A stretch of DNA of 64,000 nucleotides, taken from contig JARKIF010000007.1 in NCBI GenBank assembly GCA_029378245.1, positions 310,001-374,000 on the forward strand, written 5' to 3'. Below are positions 9,661 to 20,397 of the stretch, piece by piece. Made by a program: the position numbers and the translations under genes. Under the pieces are notes generated by a model. That model did not search any database, had not been told where the DNA came from, and was given only the letters and a program-made list of their open reading frames with translations. The stretch is from Roridomyces roridus. Lineage: Eukaryota; Basidiomycota; Agaricomycetes; Agaricales; Mycenaceae. The first letter of the stretch is position 1, and the number at the start of each line of letters is the position of its first letter.

Positions 9661-11154
9661 TTACAGACTCAACTCACCAACTTCTGCCAAACCAACTTCG
9701 AGCCGCAGTTTCCCGGCGGCACACAGTTCTTCTACCCGAGCTGCGTTCACGCCACGATCCAACTCGCGAGGCGGATCGTCAAGAGAAAGTAAAACACTTT
9801 CGAAATATTCCCCCTCCAACAGGTCGTCGGACACCCGTGTGCATACAAATGCGAAATACAACAGATCGGTGAATTGCAGCATTGTGCGAGCGACGAAAGA
9901 ACGGAGCCAGGGAACGAGAGGTGCATGAGTGAAATAGTCTGGCCCGTTGAGAATAACAAGGTGGGCAAGCAAAGAATCCGTAATGAGGTGGTTGTAACCG
10001 ATGCCGCCAACTTCAACCCCCTCTGGCCGGTGATCTGCGATAGACAAGTTTTCCAAGGAAGGTAAAGCCTTGAGGCATTCGATGAGCTCTGCTTCCGTGA
10101 TCACGACGTCGGCGATGTCAAGAGAGCAGAGATGAGCATCGAACGACGACCGCTGGGATAAGGCAAGGAATTGTTCGCATGGCCAATGCAGTTTCTCCCC
10201 GATAGCGAGGATTTTGTCCTTGAAATGGACGTACACCTCGAGGGTCTCGAGAAGAGGGAGGGTCATGCTGTCGAACATGGCGCCCACCATCCGCTCAAAG
10301 TCAAAGACGGTGGGATGGATGTCCTTGTCGAGGTCGAGGTCGATGTGGAGAAGGCCAATGTTCGACCTCGAAGGCGATAGCCAGAGGTTCGAGATCTGGG
10401 CAACGTCTTCCTGGGACAAGAATAGTTCCAGAGAAAAGCACGCGTCGTTCCGTAGCGGAGACATTACAGCCCCGATATCTCGTGCCTGCGACATGGATAC
10501 CGTGAGGTACGTGACGGTGTGAAGCTGGGCGAGTGGGAAAGTGCGTAAACCACGAGTCGACCCGTAGAATTCGATGGTTGTTAACTCTGGGACACTGGAG
10601 AAGCAGTCCAGCGCCGACAAGTCGGATTCCCCGCCCCAGTACTCTATGAGAAGAGTCTCTAACTGGGGAAGACGTCCGCGGACAGACTTGAATGCGTCAA
10701 AGAGAGCATTGTCGTAGCAGACGTCCAGCGCCTTCCATTGTTCGGAGCTCGCGGTCAGAAGCTGGAGAATGGGAAAATGGCTTGGTTGAGGTTCAAGGTC
10801 GCTGAGGACAACTGAGAGGGGGGAGCCATTGCTACGAGCTAGGGCGAGCTCAAGCAGATGCGCAACCTTGGGGAGCTCTGCGGGGATACTCCAGATAGCG
10901 TTGACAAGCCGAATGTCGCTCCAGAGCAAAGGTGCGCTCATGATGATGCCATGCCACTCGGAGCATGTCTGCGCCAAGTTGAGCAGGGGTAGATGAGCTA
11001 GGTGCTCGAGTTCTTCGCGAAAAGACAGGGTGGGATGTGCGTCGAGCAGCATCTCGGCAAAGGGGCCCCAACAAGTCGCGAAGATCTCGAGGAGCAATTC
11101 GGTAGGGAGTCTGCCGATGGGCGAAGGGGACGACGACGCGATGGAATTCGCCAT
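9661..11154 (-). CDS. F-box/LRR-like protein, tandem copy B
   Basis: About 497 residues from the ATG at 11154 (MANSIASSSPSP), which I prefer over an upstream in-frame start because it gives a standard F-box start, IGRLPTELLLEIFATCW at about residues 13-30. It shares the complete layout with copy A, including LSFREELEHLAH, SSEQWKALDVCYD and YNHLITDSLLAHL. Same strand and about 360 bp from copy A, so this is a tandem duplication with considerable divergence. It shares a 97-bp divergent promoter with the MRH/Atg27-like gene. Role in substrate recognition by SCF is inferred. Confidence 0.75.
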   Translation of the reverse strand: MANSIASSSPSPIGRLPTELLLEIFATCWGPFAEMLLDAHPTLSFREELEHLAHLPLLNLAQTCSEWHGIIMSAPLLWSDIRLVNAIWSIPAELPKVAHLLELALARSNGSPLSVVLSDLEPQPSHFPILQLLTASSEQWKALDVCYDNALFDAFKSVRGRLPQLETLLIEYWGGESDLSALDCFSSVPELTTIEFYGSTRGLRTFPLAQLHTVTYLTVSMSQARDIGAVMSPLRNDACFSLELFLSQEDVAQISNLWLSPSRSNIGLLHIDLDLDKDIHPTVFDFERMVGAMFDSMTLPLLETLEVYVHFKDKILAIGEKLHWPCEQFLALSQRSSFDAHLCSLDIADVVITEAELIECLKALPSLENLSIADHRPEGVEVGGIGYNHLITDSLLAHLVILNGPDYFTHAPLVPWLRSFVARTMLQFTDLLYFAFVCTRVSDDLLEGEYFESVLLSLDDPPRELDRGVNAARVEELCAAGKLRLEVGLAEVGELSL

Positions 11155-11251
11155 TGAGCCACTGCAGGAACGCAGAGTGACTCGGTTAAAGACAAGACGG
11201 ACGGCTGACAAGACCAATCAGACAAGACGGACAGCCACCAGACTGCTTGCC
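11155..11251. promoter_or_regulatory. Short divergent promoter with a 13-bp direct repeat
   Basis: Ninety-seven bases separate the F-box ATG (minus strand) from the Atg27-like ATG (plus strand). The 13-mer AGACAAGACGGAC occurs at 11190-11202 and again at 11220-11232, thirty bases apart. A shared regulatory site is possible; a simple local duplication is equally possible. Confidence 0.35.
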
Positions 11252-12784
11252 ATGACGCGACGACCATTGGCTGCCTTTGTCTGGCTGCTATGCCTGGCCC
11301 TCCTCTGCTCGACACGCGCGGACGACGATAAAGCATGTACGGGCCACAACGCCGGAAAGTACTACGACTTGAACCGACTGCAGGCTGGGTCCGTCCGCAG
11401 CACATACGTGGATCCACAGCGGCTGACGTTCCCCCAGCAAAGACTACACTTGGAAGACCCCGGGGGGCAGCGAGATGGTCCTTAGCGCTTGTCGGGGCGT
11501 TTCACGGGAGACTTGGCGACTCGATGGGGAGCCCCCCGGTGGTTTTGTACGTCGAGGTCATGGAGACTTTTCTATGGGGTGAGTGTGCGTTTTTGCTTCA
11601 CAATGGAAAGCTTACCTGGAACAAGGCAAACGAGCACGAAGCTGTCGTTTTCGGGTCGTGCGGGACACCCGCATCTCACTCTCTCGGGCGGCTCACAGTG
11701 TTTGGACTCGGATGGAAAGACAGTCGAGCATATGCGCGGGTCCACTGAGATCGAATTCATTTGCGACCCGTCGGCTGGTGCGGGTTCACCGAGGCTTGTG
11801 GCGCAGTTACCTCCCGGTGGTGAAGACGAGGCGTGTGCTTGGTTTATCGAGTGGAGGACCGCGGTGTGTGACGCTCATATCGCAGAATATTATTTACTCA
11901 TATCTACAGGCTGCGTGCGCGACCAGCGAGGGCGTTACATTCTGGGGCTTCATCTGGTTTATATTCGTCACGTATGAGGTTCTTGATTCCAATTTGCGTC
12001 CTGACCAGCCTTTAGGATCTTCCTTCTGCTGGTCATGTACCTCGTCTTGGGGACGGTCTACAACTACTTTGTGCTGCATCTCACCGGCTTTGACGCTATC
12101 CCGCGATTTACTATTACCTCCATGGTTTACCACGTGCGGGAGGCTTGGGATCTTGCAAAGGATTGGTGGGCGGAAAGTCGTGGTGAGTGCAAATTATCTT
12201 TATTTTCAATCGACTTATTGGTCCCAGCCACAGGCAAGTTCAACTTGAGCTCGAGCGCAGGCACACGCGGACCCGTTGGTCTCGGTGGCTTGCCCGGATT
12301 CTCCTCGGCACGGCGTCCAGATCTCGAACGCGATGATAGCGACACGTCCTCTTCTTTCAGTCGCGGACGCGGAAACGGGAATGCTAATGCAAACCCTTTC
12401 ATCCGGACGTCGGTGCGGAAGGAGTCTATTCCATCAACAGGTCTCAACCCTGCGAGCCACCAAGCACAGACTATGGCTGGTCCGCCCTCTCCAACTGCGC
12501 CGTCACCTGTACCTGCGTCGACGACACCTGTCAACGCTGTGGGCGTCGGGGGCGGGAACCTCGGGTTGAATCCAGCCAGTCATCAGGCGCAGGTCATGAC
12601 AGGGTCTACGCCGGAAGCACCGACGGTGTCTTCTGCTGCTGGCCATGGATTGAACCCGGCGAGCCACCAGGCGCAGATGATGGCAGGGATGCCTGTACCG
12701 CAGCTCCAACAAAATACGAGTCCACCTCCTGGACGGCAGGCGTTTTCGGTGGGTGAGGACGACGATGGGGATGGGGATGTCTAG
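11252..12784 (+). CDS. Type I membrane receptor with MRH domain (Atg27 / mannose-6-phosphate receptor-like)
   Basis: The start gives an evident signal peptide (LAAFVWLLCLALLCSTRA), then a luminal cysteine-rich part with CTGHNAGKYYDLNRL, SEMVLSACRGVSRETW and FVRRGHGDFSMG, a pattern of the MRH fold as in Atg27. QCLDSDGKT and ACATSEGVTFWGFIWF follow, then a membrane segment (IFLLLVMYLVLGTVYNYFVL) and a cytosolic tail. Atg27-type proteins cycle between Golgi, endosomes and the Atg9 pool (family knowledge). The tail is long and disordered and holds three copies of GLNPASHQAQ, at about 12440, 12563 and 12647. Introns are small, for example near 11580 and 12185. An alternative label is a general MRH cargo receptor of the secretory route. 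Confidence 0.75.
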
Positions 12785-13229
12785 GTCTGTAGGCGGACGA
12801 TATGGTTCGTTTCGTATGATTTTATTTCGCTGTTCAGTCCATGTTGCATCCTCCGAATAAATTATCTTGTGCTGGATCGGTCGTAGATGGACCAGCTAAT
12901 AAATGAAATTCCAGCGCAACATGGTGCTGGCGGCGCCGTATTGTTTGCAATTTTCAGAAAAGCTTCCGCATTGACCGAAGGGAGTCTAATTATTCCAGCA
13001 AAAAATGAACCTCCATCAAGTTGTAGTGTTGCCGCTTGCGAGGAGGGTGGTAATCAGCTAGAAAAGGAAATCACCCGTAGACCGTGTTGACTGATGCCAA
13101 AAGCGGCGCCCACTGGCCGGCGCTGGTCCGCTGGACGTGCCAAGACTCAAGAGAGAGCGTGTGATACTTGCGTCGTTTACGTAAGAGAGGGACAATGATA
13201 AATTTCATGGTCTCTTCCCACCACAGACT

Positions 13230-13865
13230 ATGCCGACTATAACCCCCGCCGCTCTCGAGCCTCGCAGCGTAGCTCTGCCGCCCGTCGCTAGCCCTGGCGA
13301 GCACGCTAGCTTTTCCCATTCTACTACCCACACGCATGGCCCGACACCCACAGTGACCTTCAAGTCTGACAGGCAGCACAAGGCGTCCGCTGGCCTCATC
13401 GCTGGTGTTTCTATTGGCATCATTGTCTTTCTCGCCGGTCTCTTCTTCATCCGCTACCTGTTTGTCCGTCGCAGGGCCAGGCGTTTGGCGGCTACCAAGG
13501 CCGCTGGCCCAGGCGTCATGACGATGCCGGCAGACACCAAGGCTCCACCAAGCCCACCACCTGTGCTACCCAGCGCACCCGATGCTGTCGAGCTCGGGCA
13601 CTACCCGCCCACGGGTCCGAGGCACGTCCAATCTGGATCGGGCTCCTCATCGTGGTCTACACCCTTTTCCCCGCCCACCGCATCTGCTGCACCGGGCCCC
13701 ACATCCTCACCTGCTGCGCGTCAGGCTTACCTGGCTGCTGAGCTGCGTGCTGCTCAGGCGCAGCTAGAGCGTGGTGGCAAGGGCGTTAATGTCAAAGCGA
13801 CCAAGAAGCGGATACGGGAGCTCGAGGAGAGACAGAGTAGTGCTTGGGCGCTTGGATTAGAGTAG
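13230..13865 (+). CDS. Single-pass membrane protein, RQAxLAAELRAA family, distant copy 4
   Basis: A 211-residue protein. A Ser/Thr/Pro-rich N-terminal part, probably extracellular, is followed by a membrane segment (AGLIAGVSIGIIVFLAGLFFI, about residues 54-75), an arginine-rich stop-transfer sequence, a Pro-rich cytosolic linker and the C-terminal helix ARQAYLAAELRAAQAQLERGG ending in LEERQSS. The C-terminal module matches the three genes at the start of the window, about 10 kb away. The wider architecture resembles fungal single-pass Ser/Thr-rich sensors, but no function can be assigned. An intron may precede the ATG (cag at about 13226), so a secretion-signal exon could lie upstream. Confidence 0.65.
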   Translation: MPTITPAALEPRSVALPPVASPGEHASFSHSTTHTHGPTPTVTFKSDRQHKASAGLIAGVSIGIIVFLAGLFFIRYLFVRRRARRLAATKAAGPGVMTMPADTKAPPSPPPVLPSAPDAVELGHYPPTGPRHVQSGSGSSSWSTPFSPPTASAAPGPTSSPAARQAYLAAELRAAQAQLERGGKGVNVKATKKRIRELEERQSSAWALGLE

Positions 13866-15027
13866 GAGCTGGTGCGTCCTCGATCTGTCTTGCACTTCCT
13901 GCTCGCGGGGCTCACCTCCCTTTCCCCCTAGGTCTCAATCTTTTTTTCATTATGTTACTAGCGCATTTACGCCCGGGTGTATTTGTCTCCCACGGACTCC
14001 TCAGCCTACCCTCACGACTCGCGTGTGCCATCTTTGACGGGACACACATTGCACCCTACCCACGGATACCACCCTCGCTTGTACTCTACCCTGTTTTGTG
14101 TAAATGGAAGTTATGGAATGGCATTTTGCTTGCTAGCACGACAGCTCAAATCAGCCAGCGAGTCTCGGTATTCGGGGGCTGAGACTTGAGCGGACTTGAC
14201 GGAGACTTGCTCCCTCCTTTTGGCGCTGGGGTGCGGATCCTTGGCAACGATACGGAGGTCGTTCCCGGGAGGGTATCTTGGCATCGGCGTCTTCACGACT
14301 TGCTTCGGTGTAAAGACCGCAACTCAATGAGCGGAACTGAGTCTAATCGGACCCCGCGACGTCGACCCCGCGTTGTCACCGCGGTCTCGGGGATCCAGTC
14401 GGTTTCATGGGAGACGGAGTTCCTGTTCCGTTGTCCTGGTGGAACTACTATTGGCTCAAGGCCTGATGTTCCGAACCACTCTTTACTCGTTCCAGCTCGA
14501 CCATCGCTGTTGCATCCGTATTGCCTAGTTTGAAACGCCAGGGCCACGAGCAAGCGACCGGGGACTCCCCCGAGACAGACGACGTCCCCGGAGGCCTCGG
14601 AACTCGAGCCTGCTCGAAATCAACTGTGGGGCGAGACTCTCTGGCTTTTGTAGGCTACACCGGTGTTCTAGTCCGAATTTAAGAAACCTTCCTAATCAGG
14701 CCGTTGGCGTAGTGGCCGATTTGGGCGTTCGCATCAGTAGCTCGTGATGCCATCTTCACTTGGCTCACTCCCGCCATATTCAAGGCTGCTTGCGCTTGAC
14801 CAGCCATGAAACTGCCTCGCATAGCACGCTTGGACCTGCTGCACGAGCCAGGCAGACTTTCAAAGCGTTGGCCGGGTCCATGAATCCGAGTCATTATTTC
14901 ATGTTCACCGACAAAGACATTCGCGTACGGCATGCCGCACAGCCCGTGGTCCCTGTAAAAGGCATCCATGAAAATGCTCTTTGATCTGACATTGTTCTTC
15001 CTGGGCCACGCACAGATGCTGAACTGG
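13866..15027. other. Gene-free spacer
   Basis: About 1.2 kb with short overlapping frames only. I see no conserved protein, no RNA gene and no clear repeat. Confidence 0.4.
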
Positions 15028-15035
15028 TATAAAAG
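15028..15035 (+). promoter_or_regulatory. TATA box of the F-box gene at 15078
   Basis: TATAAAAG lies 43 bases before the ATG at 15078, a compact leader for a fungal gene. Confidence 0.5.
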
Positions 15036-15077
15036 CGAACATCACCACCCGCGCTCTTTCTTCTCCCCAACTCACTC

Positions 15078-16262
15078 ATGGCTTCCTTTCCTCCCATCCA
15101 ATTATCTCCCCCAGAGCTGCTTTCGGAGATCTTTCAGCATCTCCTGTCGCACGACTTGTTTTCAGCCGCCCAGGTCTGCGGATTGTGGCGCGAAGCGGCA
15201 CTCGGGCATGCCAGCCTTTGGACGCGCGTTACAGTGTCCCCCGAGTCTCTCAGCTATCCCCACGGCCTCGGAATCGTTCTACGACGCTCTAAAAATTTGC
15301 CCATAACCCTCGAATTTCTTATCCCTCCCAGTCAACCCGGAGAGACCCCGAACGACTATGCAGCGCTCTGGCGTTTGCTCACATACATCATCATACCTGA
15401 ACTGGCGCGTTGCGCGTCTCTGCGGGTCATCGCCGACGAGGTGGCTTGTGGCACCATCACCAGTGTGTTCTTTGGCCATAAATTCCCGCTCCTGCGGTCG
15501 CTGCACCTGGTCAATATGGATGTGGATCCCCATTGGCAGGTCGTTCTCGCAGGGAGCGAGTTGCCACCTGTGCCACCTTCGTTTCTTTACTTTGATCTAC
15601 CTGAGGGGCACGCGCTGGAAGAATGTGTGCTCCATGGCTTTACCTTGGGGTACCATTCGCTCCCAGACCTTAAATCCCTCTCTATTGTCAATCACAACCC
15701 GAGTCTCCTCGACAGCGGCGGTGCTCTCAACCCGCAACTCTTTGCCGTACCCACCGACCTTCGACTCGACAACTTGTGTATCCCCGTCATCGACCTTCCC
15801 AAAGACGACGTCCTCGACCCGTGCGCCACAGGACTGACAACTCTTCACCTGTCCCGAGTCCGGGGCATGCCGCTCGACTCTGACGAGGATGGCTCGGAAT
15901 GGGACGGGATGGAGGAGTACCACTCCGGTCCGTTCTTCAACGCATTGAACACGTCCCGTGTTCGCAGCTTGACGATGGAGGAGTGGGACGCTGCGGGACA
16001 GGTCGTGGAGGATTTCATCTCGACACTCCCCTTGAAGTACCCCAAGTTCCCGGAGCTGACGCACCTCTGTCTGCGTCGCATGGAGCTTGGACCCCCTGAA
16101 GGGATCATGCGCCTGCTAAGGGCGATGCCGGCGTTGAGGGAGTTGAAGATTGAGGAGTGTCCTGAGACGGCGCAGGTTGTGTTTGAAGTGCTTTGCCTGG
16201 ATGAGAAGTTGTGTCCTGGGGTGAGGCAGGTGGAAACTGGGGATGGCCTGCTTTCTCGTTGA
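15078..16262 (+). CDS. F-box domain protein, intronless
   Basis: 394 residues in a single open frame. The N-terminus is a textbook F-box: IQLSPPELLSEIFQHLLSHDLFSAAQVCGLWREAAL followed by ASLWTRVTV (about residues 7-55). The rest is leucine-rich without sharp repeats. It would act as the substrate-recognition subunit of an SCF ubiquitin ligase through Skp1 (family knowledge). It is not a close paralogue of the two F-box genes at 7.9-11.2 kb. Lack of introns in an intron-rich genome hints at an origin by retroposition, but short F-box genes without introns are common in agarics. Confidence 0.8.
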   Translation: MASFPPIQLSPPELLSEIFQHLLSHDLFSAAQVCGLWREAALGHASLWTRVTVSPESLSYPHGLGIVLRRSKNLPITLEFLIPPSQPGETPNDYAALWRLLTYIIIPELARCASLRVIADEVACGTITSVFFGHKFPLLRSLHLVNMDVDPHWQVVLAGSELPPVPPSFLYFDLPEGHALEECVLHGFTLGYHSLPDLKSLSIVNHNPSLLDSGGALNPQLFAVPTDLRLDNLCIPVIDLPKDDVLDPCATGLTTLHLSRVRGMPLDSDEDGSEWDGMEEYHSGPFFNALNTSRVRSLTMEEWDAAGQVVEDFISTLPLKYPKFPELTHLCLRRMELGPPEGIMRLLRAMPALRELKIEECPETAQVVFEVLCLDEKLCPGVRQVETGDGLLSR

Positions 16263-16331
16263 ACGAATGGCTAACGACTAATGACTTTATGTATCGGCAT
16301 ATCTATATTCATGAATAAATACGAAATAAAA

Positions 16332-18824
16332 CTAGAGAGACAAGGAGAAAATTGCAGGCGCCGTCTCCGGGGTTGGTGCGGGGCCTGAGTCTTGAGAGTC
16401 CGGGGAGGACTCGAAAAGAGTTGTGCTCCCCAAATCGTCTTCCCCTTCCAATAAACGTTCGAGGACGTCGCTGTGCAGGATTGTCAGTCAAATAAAACGG
16501 AGCTCATCGAAAGACGTACATGTAAAATTCGGCCGACGGGTGGCTGCTGTTGGATGGATCGTGTCAGGGCCAAATATTACATGACAACAGGACGAACTGT
16601 TCGCTGTGAGATTTCAACACGTCGAGCGCCGTATTGATGTTTGGCATGTATTCAGCTATTTCCTGCCCCCACATTTCGAGGAGCAATACCATAGCGGATT
16701 CGAACAATGGGTTCTGCGGAAATTGAGCTAGAGGAAGTAGTGAGTTTTATAATGGACCTGGCTGAACACGGGAGGACTATTAGGTCTGCGTTTTCGATGT
16801 ATGTCGGCAATGCGGATGCATTCGCGAGCGGCGGAAAGGCAGATGGGCGTGGTGGGGCTAGTTAGCTGAGATGAACGTGTCAATCAGCTCTCATCCACAA
16901 AGAATAGGAACGCACTGGGATCGACCGCATCGCAGGAATAAACGGGCGGTGGATGAGAATTCGAGTATGGTGATATAGGCAGTGTAGAGTAGCTGATTGA
17001 TCTAGACCGACACCGTCGAGGTGGTCCGGATCCCAATGAACTAAAAAAGAGGTTCAGATAGGTGGATGACGCAAGGAATACAACCCACGTCGTTTTGGGA
17101 TCGAGGCAAGCCATTCGTTGAGGGTAGTTTGGAGGGGGGGTACTGCAGGCCGGGCATCTATCACGGGTCGGATATCTGCAAATTGGCCACGAATGGGAGC
17201 TACAGTGCTGGAATAGAGGAATCGGAGAATGATGGACTGGATGCGATACAGTTTGATCAGGCAATTGAAGAAGGCAAGGTCATGACGATTGTCCCCGTCA
17301 ATGTACGAAGGAAGGTTGACGTGGATCCTAGACTATGGTTCAATCGAGGTTCGGGAAGAAAACTCGACGACTTACTCGGTAGGATCAAGAATGGGTGATC
17401 TCCCCAAACTTGCGTTGAGTTGCCCTTCTAGGATTACAAGGGCCCTGGCGTAGATTATGAGAAGCTATGGACAATTGTGGACAAAGACTTACCAAAGCGC
17501 ACGCTTCTCCATCTCTTCGTCCGGCGTGATTCCTGGTTCGGAAGGCTTCCGACGATGCGCGCCTATATCTTGTGCGAGATATATGCCAAAGCCAATAAGG
17601 GACCATGCATTGCGCGGGTTGGACGTGCAACTCATAAAATAGGCCGCAAGCTGTGTGTATTCACTTCAACTGGTATCGCTCAGAGAAAGGAAAGTACGCA
17701 CACAATACGACTGAATGTCGCCCGTCGTGGCCTTCATGTGAAGTGAATGGCCGCAGAGCTTTGTTTGATTAAACCACTTCCATGCGAGTCGTTTGCGGTC
17801 CTCTGCATCCGGGAGATACAAGGACCCAATGGCGCATACCAGAAGCAGAGTGGTCGCGAATGAACGATCCATCATATGACGCCGGTCGTCGATATAGTAT
17901 TGGAAGCAGGGATGATTCAGTAGCGGCAGGAACGAGTTGAAGTGGGTGAAGTACAGAGACACGAGTGTCTTCAACAGATGGTCATCTGGGAAATCGGGGA
18001 AAGGAGTCGAGTGGTGATGCCACTGGTGATGGAATTGATACATGAAAGTTGGAAACACGCGGATCGACGTACAGGCTTCATGATCCACGGTTTCGCCCAG
18101 GGTTTCTGCCAAAGTCTGCCGCCCGTTTCCGGTAAAGCCCGTACCTGGGGCTTTTCAGAGACTGCGGCCTTGATGAGTACGGCGTGACTGGATTGTCCTT
18201 GGAATCCGGGGGGCTTTTCGAGAGAAAGGGAACGAAAGCTCTCGGCAAATTGATCCGGGGTCAACGAGTCCTCCGGATCCGGGGCAAAGGGTATCTCGAG
18301 CGTCTTGGTAAGCTTGAGAACGATGCTCGTCTTGCACGAATATTTCAAGTTTGTTTCTGCTTGTTGCAGCCGTATCTTGAGAATTTCGATATAGTCCAGG
18401 TCCGTAGCGGCTTTCCGGGGCTCCTTGACGGTAACTGCGCCTTTCTTCTGTAAAGAGGTATGGAATGTGCGGGTTAGAAAAGCAATGGGTATACCTGAGC
18501 CGATTTCGAGTAAGTGCAAGTAAGGTTGTGTTCTATACAATGAACGCATTGCTCATTTCCATCGCCTGCGAATTTCGTCAGACCGACGGGATAAACAGCA
18601 TCTAGGTCAGCAGCGTACAGCGTCCTAGTCAGAACATTAGCGGATGACGTAGACAGCAAGTGGGTACATACGCCGCCTCTGCCGACAAGTGTCGCACGCC
18701 CGCCGCCGTTTGACCTGCAATAAGAATAAGAAAGGCCTAGGTCCCACGCGGGGTACGGCCACTCAAGCCTCACCTTGATAGCGGGATCCTTGACGAACAC
18801 AAACTTTGTGTCTCCTGTCGACAT
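16332..18824 (-). CDS. Zn2Cys6 fungal transcription factor with fungal-specific TF domain
   Basis: The start ATG 18824 gives MSTGDTKFVFVKDPAIK. Splicing of exons 18714-18672, 18624-18619 (6 nt) and 18565 onward builds [29 protein letters not shown], a complete C-x2-C-x6-C-x5-C-x2-C-x6-C zinc cluster that binds DNA. A helical linker with YIEILKIRLQQAE follows. The fungal-specific regulatory domain then shows LVSLYFTHFNSFLPLLNHP, SNPRNAWSLIGFGIYLAQDIGA, AFFNCLIKLYRIQSIILRFLY and HTRILIHRPFIP, the standard blocks of the Fungal_trans family. The acidic, proline-rich tail (LLEGEDDLGSTTLFESSPD) ends at the stop at 16332. At least ten introns of about 50-60 nt interrupt the gene. Target genes are unknown; the neighbours are F-box and membrane-protein genes, so no cluster role is evident. 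Confidence 0.85.
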
Positions 18825-19158
18825 GGTGGTTTGAGGCAAGCGGAATTTGATGGGGTGATGTGAGCCATCAATTACTCATCGCATCCGGCAAGATACATAA
18901 GCGGCCTAGCAATTTCAACCGAGAAACAGGCAGATTCTGTCACGCAAGTGAAAAATTTGCGGGACTCGGCGATAAAATCCAGTTGCCAGAGAAATAAAAA
19001 CTGTTGAAAGCCGAGTCGAAATGCTTGGGAGCGGGACAAACGCGCCTTTTGATATCATCCAAAGATCCGGCGCCACCAGTTCTTCCCAGATGCTTCGAAA
19101 CGGGGATGTACCATCTTGCTAGAATTCTCCAACTTCTTCTTATATTCCGCGGAACCCT

Positions 19159-19581
19159 CTAAATCTGTTTCCCTCGGGGCACAACGACTAAAGTGAACTC
19201 CTCGTCCAAATTTGTAAACTGAGACTCGCGTGCCGTCCTCCAAAACCAATAACGCCCTCCCCACCCTTCAGTCCTCTGGAAAAATAAGCATGAAGTATCC
19301 ATGAATGAGGAAGCTTACTCACCCAGGGCCGAGAGATTTAGCGAAGACACTCGACAACTTTCTATTCGGTTCGAAAAGGTGGCGTCGCTCCTTGTGGGTT
19401 GCGCTCCAGTCCTTTTTCTGGCATTGTTTCTGTCGGATTCAAGAGTTGAATGAACTCCATTGCTTGGTGGGCAGTAAGGATGCAGGCAGGCCACAATTGT
19501 CGCATTCCAGTTCCCATGCATGCCAGACGACCGTACTTCCTGCCCAAACTTTGGTGTTTGCGGATTGGTCGATGGTAGACA
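19159..19581 (-). pseudogene. Possible small gene remnant with an internal stop
   Basis: From ATG 19581 the frame reads MSTIDQSANTKVWAG and VVWHAWELECDNCGLP, hits a TGA, then continues in the same frame with KKDWSATHKERRHLFEPNRKL. A GTGAGT donor near 19322 and an acceptor near 19275 join an exon with GRYWFWRTARESQFTNLDEEFTLVVVP that ends at 19159. The aligned open frame around a single stop suggests either a broken gene or an intron I could not place. No family recognised. Confidence 0.3.
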
Positions 19582-20036
19582 TGTTGGGTGGCTAGAGTCG
19601 CGGAGAAGGTGGCTAAGGAACGTCACGGTCTTTGAGTGGGATCGGAAAGTCTCACTCGCCGACCAGCGAGCCAAATCAAGCCATGATTCCTGATACCGTT
19701 AGGTACAGGTTTCTATAGGGCGCCCTAATTTTTGGTTTTGGCGGGCCATCACGTTTTTGTCGTTCGGTTTTGCGTCAGCACTGATGGATCCAGCCAAATT
19801 CTTGTTGAAGCTGATGATTGCCGCACCCTCAGCGCAATATGGATGACCTCAACTCCCGGGAGCAGTCCTATCCGATTGATTTTTCAACATCTGTGCAAAT
19901 GTCATGCACAGATGTTGGGTTCTTTGCCGAAGGAAATCCCAGGACTGTCACAAGCCTCAAGGAACCCCTTCCGTTTTTGCATCCCGCCTCCTCCCGCCGC
20001 CTCCCGATTTCTTGCCAAGCAGAAGCTTGCCATGTC

Positions 20037-20397
20037 TAGGGTTGGACACGGGTCGGGTACGGGTCACAGAGGGTCGACCCGTACCCGTACCCGTGCTTGA
20101 CCCGACCCGCACGGGTACGGGTCACAACCCGTATACCCGCGGGTAGACGGCTTGAAATACATTGAAGTGAGTTCAGATTGTCCCCATTCTTGTCATTATC
20201 AGCCTCGCAATCACAGACTTTCATCGAAAAACCCTTGGAAATTGGATGCCACCTATGCCGACGCAATGGCCGCATGCACGGGTCGGTCGCGGGTTTGAGC
20301 CGGGTCGGAATCTCTGACCCGTACCCGTACCCGTGCAACCCGCGGGTCCATTTCCGCGGTTTTTACCCGTACGGGTATGAACCCGTGTCCAACCCTA
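20037..20397. mobile_element. hAT-type MITE with 8-bp target duplication
   Basis: A 361-bp element with perfect 17-bp terminal inverted repeats TAGGGTTGGACACGGGT (20037-20053 and inverted at 20381-20397). It is flanked by the perfect 8-bp duplication GCCATGTC (20029-20036 and 20398-20405). The interior near both ends is packed with ACCCGTA-type motifs in both orientations. An 8-bp duplication with a TAGGG-type terminus fits the hAT superfamily (family knowledge). No transposase is encoded, so it is non-autonomous. Confidence 0.85.

Noticed and set aside
20037..20397. Telomere-like or CRISPR-like reading of the ACCCGT repeats
   Set aside because: The motifs are irregular, in both orientations and framed by perfect inverted ends with a target duplication, so a MITE explains them.
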